Assembly: GCF_007570825.1 (NCBI RefSeq)
Contig: NZ_SUNB01000003.1
Coordinates: 62,001 to 126,000, forward strand
Reading direction: 5' to 3'
Source: Pleionea sediminis
GTDB taxonomy: Bacteria; Pseudomonadota; Gammaproteobacteria; Enterobacterales; Kangiellaceae
DNA length: 64,000 nt
Below the pieces are notes generated by a model. The model saw only the letters and a list, made by a program, of their open reading frames with translations. It made no database searches and was not told the DNA's origin. This document shows, piece by piece, positions 56,051-64,000 of this stretch. The position numbers were made by a program, and so were the translations under genes. Each line of letters starts with the position of its first letter. The stretch's first letter is position 1.

Positions 56051-56652
56051 AAAAGTCCTTCGATTTACTTTTTAAAACTTCAAAAATAATAATGTAGTCA
56101 GAGTTCACGATCGGACTGTTGCTAAGTCCATGTAACCTATAGTAGCTTATTAATCGTTTTCATAATAGTTATTGACAGATTCAAGTTTATAATTCTTTGA
56201 ACGAGTAAATATATCCCGACAAAGAGTTTTCCGAAAGCATAGACGACCATAATTTTCATCATAAATTATACATTCACAATGCCTTGCTCAAGCTGGCACA
56301 TCCTCAACACCTTCAAGAATTACAAGACAGAGAATAATCCATTCCCCAATATACAGATTTTCCTAGCCATGAACTATTAGACTCTAACTAATCATTCGAT
56401 ACATTTAAATATTGCTACCTCTCTCATGCCCGCCCGACAGGCCAACATCGATTTACAGAATTTGAGTCCATTATTCCTAACACAATTACCTTAATACTGT
56501 TTAAAAAAGCAGAGTTATTGACCCAGTTACTGGAAAATTGATTAGAAAGTTATTATCCACTGCGTTTTAGTCGCGACTAATGGTTTCTATCAATGCTATA
56601 TTCCGTTAAACTTGCGCATCATTTTTATAGCACAATACGGATAAGTTTACTC
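56051..56652. other. Long gap with possible decayed coding sequence
   Basis: About 600 bases. A plus-strand stretch (about 56210-56390) reads protein-like with one TAA inside: HNALLKLAHPQHLQELQDRE then stop, then IPQYTDFPSHELLDSN and stop. No start or family is seen. The ATG at 56593 gives an in-frame extension of the next gene but has no ribosome-binding site. Confidence 0.3.
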
Positions 56653-58236
56653 TTGATCGCAACAGCCAACATCGCCATGCAATTTGGCGCCAAACCTTTA
56701 TTTGAAAATGTCTCAGTAAAATTCAACAACGGCAATCGTTATGGCCTGATTGGTGCCAACGGTTGCGGAAAGTCCACCTTTATGAAAATTCTGGGTGGCG
56801 ACCTAGAGCCGTCGGCCGGAAATGTCATGTTAGGTGACAATATAACCCTCGGTAAACTGAGACAGGATCAATTTGCTTTCGAAGAATACAGTGTTATGGA
56901 TACCGTTCTCATGGGTAACACCGAACTGTGGGAAGTCAAGAAAGAGCGTGATCGTATTTATAGCCTTCCTGAAATGAGTGAACAAGACGGAATGGACGTG
57001 GCCGACCTTGAAGTAAAATTTGCTGAGATGGACGGTTACACAGCGGAATCTCGCGCTGGTGAGTTATTGCTAGGATTAGAAATTCCTACCGAACAACACT
57101 TTGGTCCAATGACCGATGTTGCGCCTGGTTGGAAACTGCGAGTGTTATTGGCTCAGGCCTTATTTTCGGATCCCGATGTACTATTGCTGGACGAACCAAC
57201 GAATAACCTGGATATCAATACCATTCGCTGGTTAGAACAAGTGTTAGTCGAAAGAAACAGTACCATGGTTATCATTTCGCACGATCGACACTTTCTAAAT
57301 ACGGTGTGCACTCACATGGCCGATTTGGATTATGGAGAAATAACCCTTTTTCCAGGCAACTATGACGAATATATGATGGCGGCAACGCAAGCACGCGAGA
57401 AAATGCTGAACGAAAACGCCAAGAAAAAAGCTCAAATCGCCGAACTACAGAGTTTTGTAAGTCGCTTCTCGGCGAATGCATCCAAAGCCAAGCAAGCAAC
57501 ATCACGTGCCAAACAAATTGAAAAAATTCAATTGGCAGAAGTGAAACCATCGAGTCGAGTGAGCCCATACATCAAATTCGATCAAGAGAAAAAGTTACAT
57601 CGTCTGGCTGTTACCGTAGAAGGTCTCGCTAAGTCATTTGATCACACCTTATTTAAAGGCCTGAACTTACAAGTAGAAGCTGGTGAGCGCATTGGTATAA
57701 TTGGCCAAAATGGTGCCGGTAAAACAACGCTACTACGATGTCTATTAGGCGAAGTGCCTGCCGATGAAGGTAAAGTTAAATGGGCTGAGCAAGCAGATAT
57801 TGGATACATTGCTCAAGATCATGCTAACGACTTTAAAGAAGACACAACTCTATTCGATTGGATGAAGCAATGGACCACCGGTGACGATCAATTGGTACGC
57901 GGTGCACTCGGCCGAATGTTATTTTCAAACGATGATGTAAAAAAGAATGTAAAAGTTTTATCGGGTGGTGAAAAAGGACGCATGTTATTTGGAAAGATGA
58001 CATTACTCAATCCTAATGTATTAGTTTTGGATGAACCCACTAACCACTTGGATATGGAATCTATCGAAGCATTAAATCTAGCACTCGAAAACTATCCAGG
58101 AACTTTATTTTTCGTCAGTCACGATCGCGAGTTTGTCTCATCGATTGCAACTCGTATCATAGACATTACACCTGAGGGCATTGTTGATTTTCAGGGGAAT
58201 TATGAAGAATATCTAAAAAGCCAGGGAGTTAATTAA
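56653..58236 (+). CDS. ybiT: ABC-F ATPase YbiT-like translation factor
   Basis: 527 residues from a TTG at 56653, which places the first conserved residues ([11 protein letters not shown]) where E. coli YbiT starts; the ATG at 56593 would add 20 unconserved residues. Two ATPase cassettes without membrane spans: Walker [10 protein letters not shown] and GQNGAGKTT, Walker [13 protein letters not shown] and [12 protein letters not shown], the degenerate first signature (VAPGWKLR) and the intact second LSGGEKGRM, with a charged linker between (about 250-310). ABC-F proteins bind the ribosomal E site and relieve stalls or control initiation. The near-identity to YbiT by eye is strong. Confidence 0.95.
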   Translation: MIATANIAMQFGAKPLFENVSVKFNNGNRYGLIGANGCGKSTFMKILGGDLEPSAGNVMLGDNITLGKLRQDQFAFEEYSVMDTVLMGNTELWEVKKERDRIYSLPEMSEQDGMDVADLEVKFAEMDGYTAESRAGELLLGLEIPTEQHFGPMTDVAPGWKLRVLLAQALFSDPDVLLLDEPTNNLDINTIRWLEQVLVERNSTMVIISHDRHFLNTVCTHMADLDYGEITLFPGNYDEYMMAATQAREKMLNENAKKKAQIAELQSFVSRFSANASKAKQATSRAKQIEKIQLAEVKPSSRVSPYIKFDQEKKLHRLAVTVEGLAKSFDHTLFKGLNLQVEAGERIGIIGQNGAGKTTLLRCLLGEVPADEGKVKWAEQADIGYIAQDHANDFKEDTTLFDWMKQWTTGDDQLVRGALGRMLFSNDDVKKNVKVLSGGEKGRMLFGKMTLLNPNVLVLDEPTNHLDMESIEALNLALENYPGTLFFVSHDREFVSSIATRIIDITPEGIVDFQGNYEEYLKSQGVN

Positions 58237-58295
58237 AACTCAGCCCATTTTGAAGAAAGTTATGGTTTTGACGACAATTACTTTTTAATGTAATG

Positions 58296-58332
58296 ACTCC
58301 CAAGCCCAAACACCAAGCTTGGGAGTTCTTAT
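58296..58332 (+). terminator. Terminator after the ABC-F gene
   Basis: ACTCCCAAGC and GCTTGGGAGT form a 10-base stem over an 11-base loop, followed by TCTTATTT, 60 bases beyond the stop. Confidence 0.8.
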
Positions 58333-58636
58333 TTCTCGCCTGAAAAGCGACTTCTCCTACTCCCTCTATACCTTCTCAGAACTTCACATTGTTATAAAAC
58401 GCGTTTCTTTTTAATGTCAAAATTAATAATCAATCTGCAACATTTATTGAATGTAATGATACCAACCACATTTTCTTTTCGAGATAATTAATAACCTCAT
58501 CTTTAAAAGATCATCAACAAATAAAAACTATTTTGATTTATAATCCGAGAAATTAGAGTAATCTTAAATTAAATCTTAGACTTTTAAATCTTCGTAAAGC
58601 GTTCAAAAATACACTTTCAGGAATATTACAATAATA
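58333..58636. other. Gap with no feature seen
   Basis: About 300 very AT-rich bases upstream of the small membrane protein; no hairpin or open frame of note. Confidence 0.4.
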
Positions 58637-59107
58637 ATGAATAAAGTAATTCACACACTGATAACTATTCAAACGATATTAATTATCTTCCTAACCATCG
58701 TTGTTGCTAATCTGGATAAAAAAATCACGACTCTTAGCAATAATACTTCTCAACTCCAGAAAGTACCCGACACTGTGACTCAAACCGAAAACAACCTATT
58801 AAAGTCGCGTTTTCATGCAGCACACTGTGACCAAAAGAACTTACAACCTATTATTAACCAGCTGAAAAAACTATTGGCATTTCATCAAAAAGACAGTCAG
58901 CCAACATCAAACTCAAAAGCAACTGACGCTTATCACAATAATAGTGAAATACTTCAACAAGTCGAAGCAAAAATTAACCACTTTATCAGTCTTGGTTCAA
59001 TTTCTAACGAAGATTTCTTTTTATTATCAAAAGAGTCATCTCAATTACCTAAAGAAGAGCGAGACAAGTTATTTAAAAAGCTCGCTAAAGCACTTAACAA
59101 ACTTTAA
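58637..59107 (+). CDS. Small membrane-anchored coiled-coil protein
   Basis: 156 residues. The first 24 residues are a hydrophobic anchor (LITIQTILIIFLTIVVANL), and the rest is helical, polar and rich in Lys, Gln and Ser (KITTLSNNTSQLQKVPDTVT, NNSEILQQVEAKINHFISLG, LPKEERDKLFKKLAKALNKL). One Cys in AAHCDQKN. No family recognised. It is 41 bases before the next small secreted protein, so the two may be an operon. Confidence 0.65.
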   Translation: MNKVIHTLITIQTILIIFLTIVVANLDKKITTLSNNTSQLQKVPDTVTQTENNLLKSRFHAAHCDQKNLQPIINQLKKLLAFHQKDSQPTSNSKATDAYHNNSEILQQVEAKINHFISLGSISNEDFFLLSKESSQLPKEERDKLFKKLAKALNKL

Positions 59108-59148
59108 TAAAAAGAGTTCATCACAACAACAAAAACCAGGAGAAGAAA

Positions 59149-59523
59149 ATGAAATTATTACCAATAATAACTCTGATAACTATTGTTCTGTTAACCTCAG
59201 CCGTTCATGCGGTTACTGTCGTTAAATACTCCGATGGTAGTGGCTATGCTTATGGCATTTTTAAAAGCAACGCAGCTACGTCGGAAAGTTTAACTTGTGC
59301 CCGAGCTGAAGCTGTAGCAACCAATAATTCGATCGGATATAGCAATGTTTGGTGTTCAGCCTACGATTCAAATGGCAATCGCGCTTATTGCTCGAGCACC
59401 AATCCAGAGTTTGCTCAAAGAATCAAAGGACTGAGCGATTATGGCCGACTGTTAATACGCTGGACGGCGGATGGTGAATGCTATGCAATGCAATTCGTCA
59501 ATGCCACTTATTATACGGAATAA
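59149..59523 (+). CDS. Small secreted Cys-containing protein
   Basis: 124 residues with a signal peptide (1-21, ending AVHA) and AGGAG 7 bases upstream. The mature protein has four Cys (LTCARAEA, NVWCSAYD, AYCSSTN, GECYAMQF) that could make two disulfides, and a regular small beta pattern beginning VVKYSDGSGYAYGIF. I do not recognise a family. Co-directional with the small membrane protein before it. Confidence 0.7.
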   Translation: MKLLPIITLITIVLLTSAVHAVTVVKYSDGSGYAYGIFKSNAATSESLTCARAEAVATNNSIGYSNVWCSAYDSNGNRAYCSSTNPEFAQRIKGLSDYGRLLIRWTADGECYAMQFVNATYYTE

Positions 59524-59560
59524 AAGAATTACCCGGTTAAAAGCATCCTAACTGGATCTG

Positions 59561-59617
59561 AATGGGTTGATCATAATCTTACTTGTTTATGGTCAACACC
59601 CATTAACTTTCCTTTAA
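59561..59617 (+). terminator. Long imperfect hairpin
   Basis: AATGGGTTGATCATAA (59561-59576) pairs with TTATGGTCAACACCCATT (59587-59604) apart from a G-T pair and a CA bulge, then AACTTTCCTTT. It probably ends the transcript of the small secreted protein. Confidence 0.6.
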
Positions 59618-59774
59618 TAACTGCCCTTTTTTGCTCAGATATTTCAGGCGATCCTGACTTTTAACTATCATTATCTCATTATCAGCGTATAATCGCTCAC
59701 AATTTATTCCGTCTTTCCCGAGCTCAACATAGACTTACGATTCGGTATTGACTCCCTCTTTTAGGATCTCAGCT

Positions 59775-61157
59775 GTGACCTCATCATTATTTTCTTCATT
59801 GCCTTTATCAAAAGCAATGTTAGCCAATTTACAAGCGCTCGATTATTCAGAAATGACGCCTATTCAAGAGCACAGCTTGCCCATCATTTTAGAAGGCAAC
59901 GACCTAATTGCTCAGGCGAAAACAGGCAGTGGGAAAACAGCCGCATTTGGTATTGGCTTACTGCATTCATTGGATGTCGGGCAATTTGTGACTCAAGCAT
60001 TAGTTATTTGCCCAACTCGAGAGCTTTCCGACCAGGTGTGTAACGAATTACGGCGCTTAGCCCGTGCAATTCCGAATACAAAAATCACGGCACTGTGTGG
60101 TGGAAAACCCATGGGTGGACAACTTGCATCACTCGAGCGTCCTCCACATATTGTGGTTGGCACGCCCGGTCGGTTATTAAAACATTTAGCCAAAGCAACA
60201 TTGAACCTCGACTATTTGAAAACTTTAGTTCTTGATGAGGCCGATCGCATGTTGGATATGGGATTTATTGATGATATAAAATCCATTATCGAACGAACTC
60301 CCGAAAAAAGACAAACCTTGCTTTTTTCCGCGACTTATCCCGAAGAAATTAAACACATCAGTTCAAGCGTTCAACACGAACCTCAAGATGTTCGTGTTGA
60401 AACGCATCATGAAAACAATAAGATTGAGCAAGTGTTTTATGAAGTTGAAAAAGACACTCGTACCGACGCATTATTTAATGTTCTGGGCGAAACACAACCC
60501 AATGCCTGTGTTATCTTTTGTAATCGAAAGCAGCAGTGCGACGATGTTGCGCGTCAACTAAGTTCTCGCGGTATCGCCGCAAAAGCATTGCATGGCGATT
60601 TAGAACAAAAGGATCGTGACCGAGTATTAAGTCAATTTTCGAATCAAAGTTGTAATGTATTAATCGCGACCGATGTCGCGGCACGTGGCTTGGATATTAA
60701 AGAATTGCCGCTCGTTATCAATTATGAGTTATCGCATGATCCTGAAGTACACGTTCATCGCGTTGGCCGAACTGGGCGCGCAGGAGCAAAAGGCAAAGCC
60801 ATCAGTTTATTTAAAACTTCAGAAATGCCAAAAGTCCTTGCTATAGAAAATCAAAGTCAACAAACTTTAGTAATTAAATCTTATCGCGATATTGCTGGTG
60901 CTCAAGTCTACGCAGTTAGACCGAATAAAGTCACACTGGAAATTAATGGCGGACGTAAAGATAAATTGCGTGCTGGAGATATTTTAGGAGCCCTGACAGC
61001 AACAAAAGAACTCTCAGGAGATGACATTGGAAAAATTGATCGATTTGAGCGATTAACCTACGTGGCAGTCAATGCCAAGAAAGCGGCCGTCGCTCTAAAC
61101 CAATTAAACAATGGAAAAATCAAAGGGCGAATGTTTAAAGCTCGACAAGTGAATTGA
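59775..61157 (+). CDS. dbpA: ATP-dependent RNA helicase DbpA-like
   Basis: 460 residues from a GTG at 59775 with AGGA eight bases upstream; a TTG at 59748 is in frame but lacks one. The DEAD-box motifs are in order: Q motif MTPIQEHSLP, AKTGSGKT, PTRELS, GGKPMGGQ, VLDEADRML, FSATYPEE, RKQQCDDVARQL, ATDVAARGLD and HRVGRTGRAG. After about residue 380 comes an RRM-like RNA-binding domain typical of DbpA: VTLEINGGRKDKLRAGDILG and IDRFERLTYVAVNAKKAAVAL. DbpA acts on 23S rRNA hairpin 92 in 50S subunit assembly. Confidence 0.93.
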   Translation: MTSSLFSSLPLSKAMLANLQALDYSEMTPIQEHSLPIILEGNDLIAQAKTGSGKTAAFGIGLLHSLDVGQFVTQALVICPTRELSDQVCNELRRLARAIPNTKITALCGGKPMGGQLASLERPPHIVVGTPGRLLKHLAKATLNLDYLKTLVLDEADRMLDMGFIDDIKSIIERTPEKRQTLLFSATYPEEIKHISSSVQHEPQDVRVETHHENNKIEQVFYEVEKDTRTDALFNVLGETQPNACVIFCNRKQQCDDVARQLSSRGIAAKALHGDLEQKDRDRVLSQFSNQSCNVLIATDVAARGLDIKELPLVINYELSHDPEVHVHRVGRTGRAGAKGKAISLFKTSEMPKVLAIENQSQQTLVIKSYRDIAGAQVYAVRPNKVTLEINGGRKDKLRAGDILGALTATKELSGDDIGKIDRFERLTYVAVNAKKAAVALNQLNNGKIKGRMFKARQVN

Positions 61158-61170
61158 TTAAAAAGCTATT

Positions 61171-61196
61171 GTAAGGGTATTGTTGAATACCCTTAC
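61171..61196 (+). terminator. Terminator after the helicase gene
   Basis: GTAAGGGTATT and AATACCCTTAC form an 11-base stem with a GTTG loop, 13 bases after the stop, followed by TTATC. Confidence 0.82.
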
Positions 61197-61390
61197 TTAT
61201 CAATCCCCTTAAAGCCCCAGTTCCCATCAAATCTCACTAGCGCATCCCCATTTACATCCTTAATGCACCTTTTATCTGCTTTAGATTCCGCTCTTAGCCC
61301 ACAAACTTACCAGATTTCCTCATACTTAATAGGATTTAGCCCTCATAAAGAACCTTAATTTGCCATATAAGAAAACCCGTACTAATTTAA

Positions 61391-61404
61391 TTGTTATATA
61401 ACAA
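61391..61404. promoter_or_regulatory. Palindrome in the TonB receptor upstream region
   Basis: TTGTTATATAACAA is a perfect 14-base inverted repeat about 12-21 bases before the candidate starts of the TonB receptor. It may be an operator, or contain a -10-like TATAAC, but no regulator matches it by eye; it is not a Fur box. Confidence 0.35.
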
Positions 61405-61425
61405 AAGTCTGTACGGATGATTGAC

Positions 61426-63807
61426 ATGAAGCCTTCCAGAGTTGCCTTAGCGGTGAGTACCGCTTTAGCTTGCCCTTTTCCACTCATAGCGGCAGAGAAT
61501 GATGAATTAAGAAACGAGATTAGCCTTGAAGATTTGTTAAATCTCGATATCACTGTAACTGCAACACGTCGTAGCTCATCGATTCAAGATATTCCCTTTA
61601 ATATTACGGCACTCAGTGGAACCCAACTCGAAGCGCGGGATGTAACCAATTTACTCGAACTCTCACGTTGGGTCCCTGGACTAACGGTTGTTGAGCAAGG
61701 CCGACGCGACCGCGAAACCGCCATTATCATGCGGGGTTTAAACACCAGTGCAACCCCGGAAGCCGGTCAAGATGGTACCGTTGCTAGTTATTATGGTGAT
61801 GTACCAATGACCGTCGATCTCTATATGCATGACATTGATCGAATTGAAGTGTTAATCGGTCCGCAAGGAACACTATACGGTGCAGGTACTTTGGGTGGAG
61901 CCGTTCGTTACATTCCGACCCAGCCGGATTTAGAACAACAAGTTACTGAGTTTTCAGCCGCTTTAGAAACCAACGAAGAGAGTTCGAATATTGGTTACAC
62001 AACACAAATATTAAGTAATTTTTCACTTATCCCTTCAGAATTAGCGTTTCGATTCAGTCTAGTCGGTGAAGAAACGTCGGGGTATGTTGATTATCCACAT
62101 TTGGTTCGTACGATTGGTCAGTCGAATCCCGAGCCGGATTTCAGCGATCCAAACGACGTTGCCGCAAACCTACGTTCTGAAGATGACAGCGACCGATCAA
62201 CATTAATGAGCGGCCGATTAGCATTACGCTGGAAACCTACAGAAACTTTTGACTCGTTATTTACCTATGTCTTTCAACATGAAGACTTGGACGCACGTTC
62301 AATGATTCATTTCGATGCGCTGGCAGAAGAGTCAACCATTCCTATTGGAAAATACGAATCGGCGTTACGATTGTTAGAGCCTGTGGACAAAGAATACAGC
62401 TTATTCAGTATTGAAATGACATGGTCACTGGGATTTGCCGATTTAACTTCTGTTACTGGGCACAGTGAATACGAAGAAGAAGGCTGGCGTGATCAAACTG
62501 ACTTACTACTCGACTTTGAGTATGGCTACGAAGACTACCCCGCATTCACAGCGTTTACTCGTGACACCGAAGATGAAGAGTTAACAACACAAGAAATCCG
62601 TCTGGTATCAACCAGTGACTCCAAATTAAGTTGGATAGCAGGAGTTTATTACAGTGATTTCGAAGAAGACGTATGGTCTTATGAATTCACTCCAGGCATC
62701 CCAGAATTTTTTGGCGTTATCCGACCCGATAACCTCGAATACGTATCTCGTGATGTCAAAGAGCTTACGGAAACCGCTTTATTTGGTGAATTAAGTTATC
62801 AGTTTACCGACGACTGGCAAATAACTTTAGGAACACGCTATTTCAAATACAAAGATGTTTCTGCCGGCGCACAAGATCTTCCACTGTTAAACACCTTGGA
62901 AGGCAATGCTGGTCCTACAGAAGTAAATTTGGATCTGGAGTCTCATGAAGCTGACGATAACGGCACCCTATTCAAACTCAACAGTTCTTATAAGTTTGAA
63001 GATAATTTAATGAGTTATATTACCGTAAGTAACGGCTATCGAGTCGGAGGTGTTAACGGTGTGCGTCCCTGTACGCCCGACGATTTAGCCAATCCAGGTC
63101 AAGCCTTGTGTGGCTTACCCAACGAAGAGGCCTTTAAAGAAGATTTAACGTTAAATCAGGAAATCGGTATTCGCTCTAAATGGTTAGACAATCAGCTCAC
63201 CTTAAATGCCGCTTTATATCAAGTCAATTGGGAAGATATCCAGTTGGCAGGACGAACTGAAAATGGTGGCATAAACATTACAACGAATGCTGGTGAAGCC
63301 GTAACTCGCGGTTTCGAAATTACGGCTCAATACAACGCCGGTAGTAACTTTCAAATTAACAGTACCTTTGCTTTTAACGATGCACAACTTAAAGGCGATG
63401 CTGAAGGTCTAGGTGCAGAAGATGGTGATCGTCTTCCAGCAACACCGGAACAAAATTTAACGTCTGAGTTTCGTTACATTGGAGACGATGGTAAATTTTC
63501 CGCTGCTTACAGCTTTTTCTATCAAAGTGATGTGCTCACATCCGTTGCAGAAGTTAATGGCGGGCAAAAACTACCAAGTTTTACACTTCACAACTTAACC
63601 GCTCGGTATAAAAAAGACGACTGGAGTGTTTCATTTTATATCAATAATTTATTGAATGAATATGCGGTTACCTCCGTTCGCCAAAACTTAACGAAAGTAA
63701 GAATGATTGAGGACGATCTCGGTAACCCACTATTTACACTCCGTTACCATGGACGATACATCACACAGCCGCGGACCATGGGCGCAGTCTTTCATATGAA
63801 CTTTTAA
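61426..63807 (+). CDS. TonB-dependent outer-membrane receptor
   Basis: 793 residues from the ATG at 61426 (MKPSRVALAVS, with GGA seven bases before it); an ATG at 61417 is also in frame. A signal peptide (about 1-24) precedes a plug domain (about 40-150) with ITVTATRRSSSIQDIPFNIT, ITALSGTQLEARDV, and IEVLIGPQGTLYGAGTLGGA. The 22-strand barrel ends in MGAVFHMNF with terminal Phe. The receptor imports siderophores, vitamins or oligosaccharides; the Asp/Glu-rich loops (RDTEDEELTTQEIRLVS) do not settle the substrate. Convergent with a sulfotransferase whose stop overlaps this stop by two bases. Confidence 0.93.
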   Translation: MKPSRVALAVSTALACPFPLIAAENDELRNEISLEDLLNLDITVTATRRSSSIQDIPFNITALSGTQLEARDVTNLLELSRWVPGLTVVEQGRRDRETAIIMRGLNTSATPEAGQDGTVASYYGDVPMTVDLYMHDIDRIEVLIGPQGTLYGAGTLGGAVRYIPTQPDLEQQVTEFSAALETNEESSNIGYTTQILSNFSLIPSELAFRFSLVGEETSGYVDYPHLVRTIGQSNPEPDFSDPNDVAANLRSEDDSDRSTLMSGRLALRWKPTETFDSLFTYVFQHEDLDARSMIHFDALAEESTIPIGKYESALRLLEPVDKEYSLFSIEMTWSLGFADLTSVTGHSEYEEEGWRDQTDLLLDFEYGYEDYPAFTAFTRDTEDEELTTQEIRLVSTSDSKLSWIAGVYYSDFEEDVWSYEFTPGIPEFFGVIRPDNLEYVSRDVKELTETALFGELSYQFTDDWQITLGTRYFKYKDVSAGAQDLPLLNTLEGNAGPTEVNLDLESHEADDNGTLFKLNSSYKFEDNLMSYITVSNGYRVGGVNGVRPCTPDDLANPGQALCGLPNEEAFKEDLTLNQEIGIRSKWLDNQLTLNAALYQVNWEDIQLAGRTENGGINITTNAGEAVTRGFEITAQYNAGSNFQINSTFAFNDAQLKGDAEGLGAEDGDRLPATPEQNLTSEFRYIGDDGKFSAAYSFFYQSDVLTSVAEVNGGQKLPSFTLHNLTARYKKDDWSVSFYINNLLNEYAVTSVRQNLTKVRMIEDDLGNPLFTLRYHGRYITQPRTMGAVFHMNF

Positions 63808-64000
63808 TCAGAATAAGCGATTCCAGCAGAGTCTAGAATCGCCTTTACTTCAGTTAAATAATTCTCGTAATTTTTCCATTTGTTCACTGACCGATTATGA
63901 ATCGGTTCTCTTACCTGAACAGCACTAGCAGTCGCGACAGGTGTTATATTTGACTCGATCGCCACGCATTGCGGTTCCCACTCTAAGTCACAATGCTTTA
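63804..64000 (-). CDS. Sulfotransferase, C-terminal fragment (cut by window edge)
   Basis: The last 65 codons of a minus-strand gene that runs off the right edge. The protein reads KHCDLEWEPQC, then ATASAVQVREPIHNRSVNKW and KNYENYLTEVKAILDS. This matches the C-terminal block of TPR-sulfotransferases ('C.LeWe..C', 'TaS..QVReP.y..sv..W..Y...L'). Such proteins use PAPS to sulfate polysaccharides or small molecules. TPR-sulfotransferases are often next to TonB receptors in marine gammaproteobacteria, as here; its TAA (63804-63806) overlaps the receptor's stop. Confidence 0.78.
   Translation of the reverse strand, partial: KHCDLEWEPQCVAIESNITPVATASAVQVREPIHNRSVNKWKNYENYLTEVKAILDSAGIAYSD

Noticed and set aside
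61317-61425. Fur box before the TonB receptor
   Set aside because: I looked for a GATAATGATAATCATTATC-like site and found none; the only palindrome, TTGTTATATAACAA, does not fit.
1-64000. tRNA, rRNA, CRISPR arrays and insertion sequences
   Set aside because: I scanned the gaps for cloverleaf-like arms, regularly spaced repeats and transposase motifs and saw none; a dedicated tool could still find a short RNA.

Overview
The window looks like a chromosomal segment of an AT-rich, probably marine or aquatic gammaproteobacterium. The clearest taxonomic signals are housekeeping-type genes: a YbiT-type ABC-F ATPase, a DbpA-type DEAD-box helicase, and a perfect FNR/Anr-type box (TTGAT-N4-ATCAA). OprP/O-type porins, a TonB receptor, astacin, PKD proteins and many small two-component and c-di-GMP regulators fit an Oceanospirillales/Kangiellaceae-like lifestyle, but genus is a guess. 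I saw no insertion sequence, CRISPR array, rRNA or tRNA. Genes are densely packed on both strands with several tight operons.

Layout. 1-3.6 kb (minus): a poorly characterised cluster made of a DUF2589-like protein cut by the window edge, a second large DUF2589-like protein, a TPR protein, and a protein built of five repeats resembling the ribosomal L7/L12 C-terminal domain. 3.8-9.9 kb (plus): a 1346-residue one-piece hybrid sensor/AraC regulator divergent from that cluster, then a LuxR-type solo and a GAF-HTH protein. 10.1-14.5 kb: a secreted M23-type peptidase with BTRD1-like repeats, a membrane-anchored unknown protein, and a GH64/thaumatin-like protein carrying two OAA-type lectin repeats. 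14.7-21.2 kb (minus): an anchored FAH-family protein, an overlapping operon of OprP-like porin, DUF3616 protein and chemoreceptor, and a small secreted protein.

21.5-25.1 kb (plus): three ATGA-overlapping signalling genes (REC protein, NarL-type regulator, six-TM histidine kinase). 25.3-31.9 kb (minus): diguanylate cyclase, CotH-kinase lipoprotein, VTC/polyphosphate-polymerase-like protein, DUF4956 membrane protein and an OprP-like porin. 32.3-37.8 kb: small unknown, CAT-like acetyltransferase, PKD protein, outer-membrane barrel, YdcH-like protein. 38.2-40.9 kb (minus): a phospholipid-synthesis operon (CDP-alcohol phosphatidyltransferase variant, CdsA, PlsC, DedA-like). 41.2-46.1 kb (minus): a 1029-residue lipoprotein and an astacin protease.

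46.5-54.7 kb: NYN-domain protein, an unknown gene with a Cys/Gly knot, a MoxR/VWA pair, a divergent lipoxygenase-like protein, a phospholipase D/cardiolipin-synthase-like protein and a CIA30 protein. 54.8-64 kb: enterobactin-esterase-like hydrolase, YbiT, two small secreted or membrane proteins, DbpA, a TonB-dependent receptor and, convergent with it and cut by the window edge, the C-terminus of a sulfotransferase.

The most promising uncharacterised material is the DUF2589-like/L7L12-repeat cluster at the left edge, the lipoxygenase-like gene at 50.9-52.3 kb, the GH64-like/OAA-lectin fusion, and the porin-DUF3616-chemoreceptor and CotH-VTC-DUF4956-porin operons, both of which suggest phosphate-related envelope functions.
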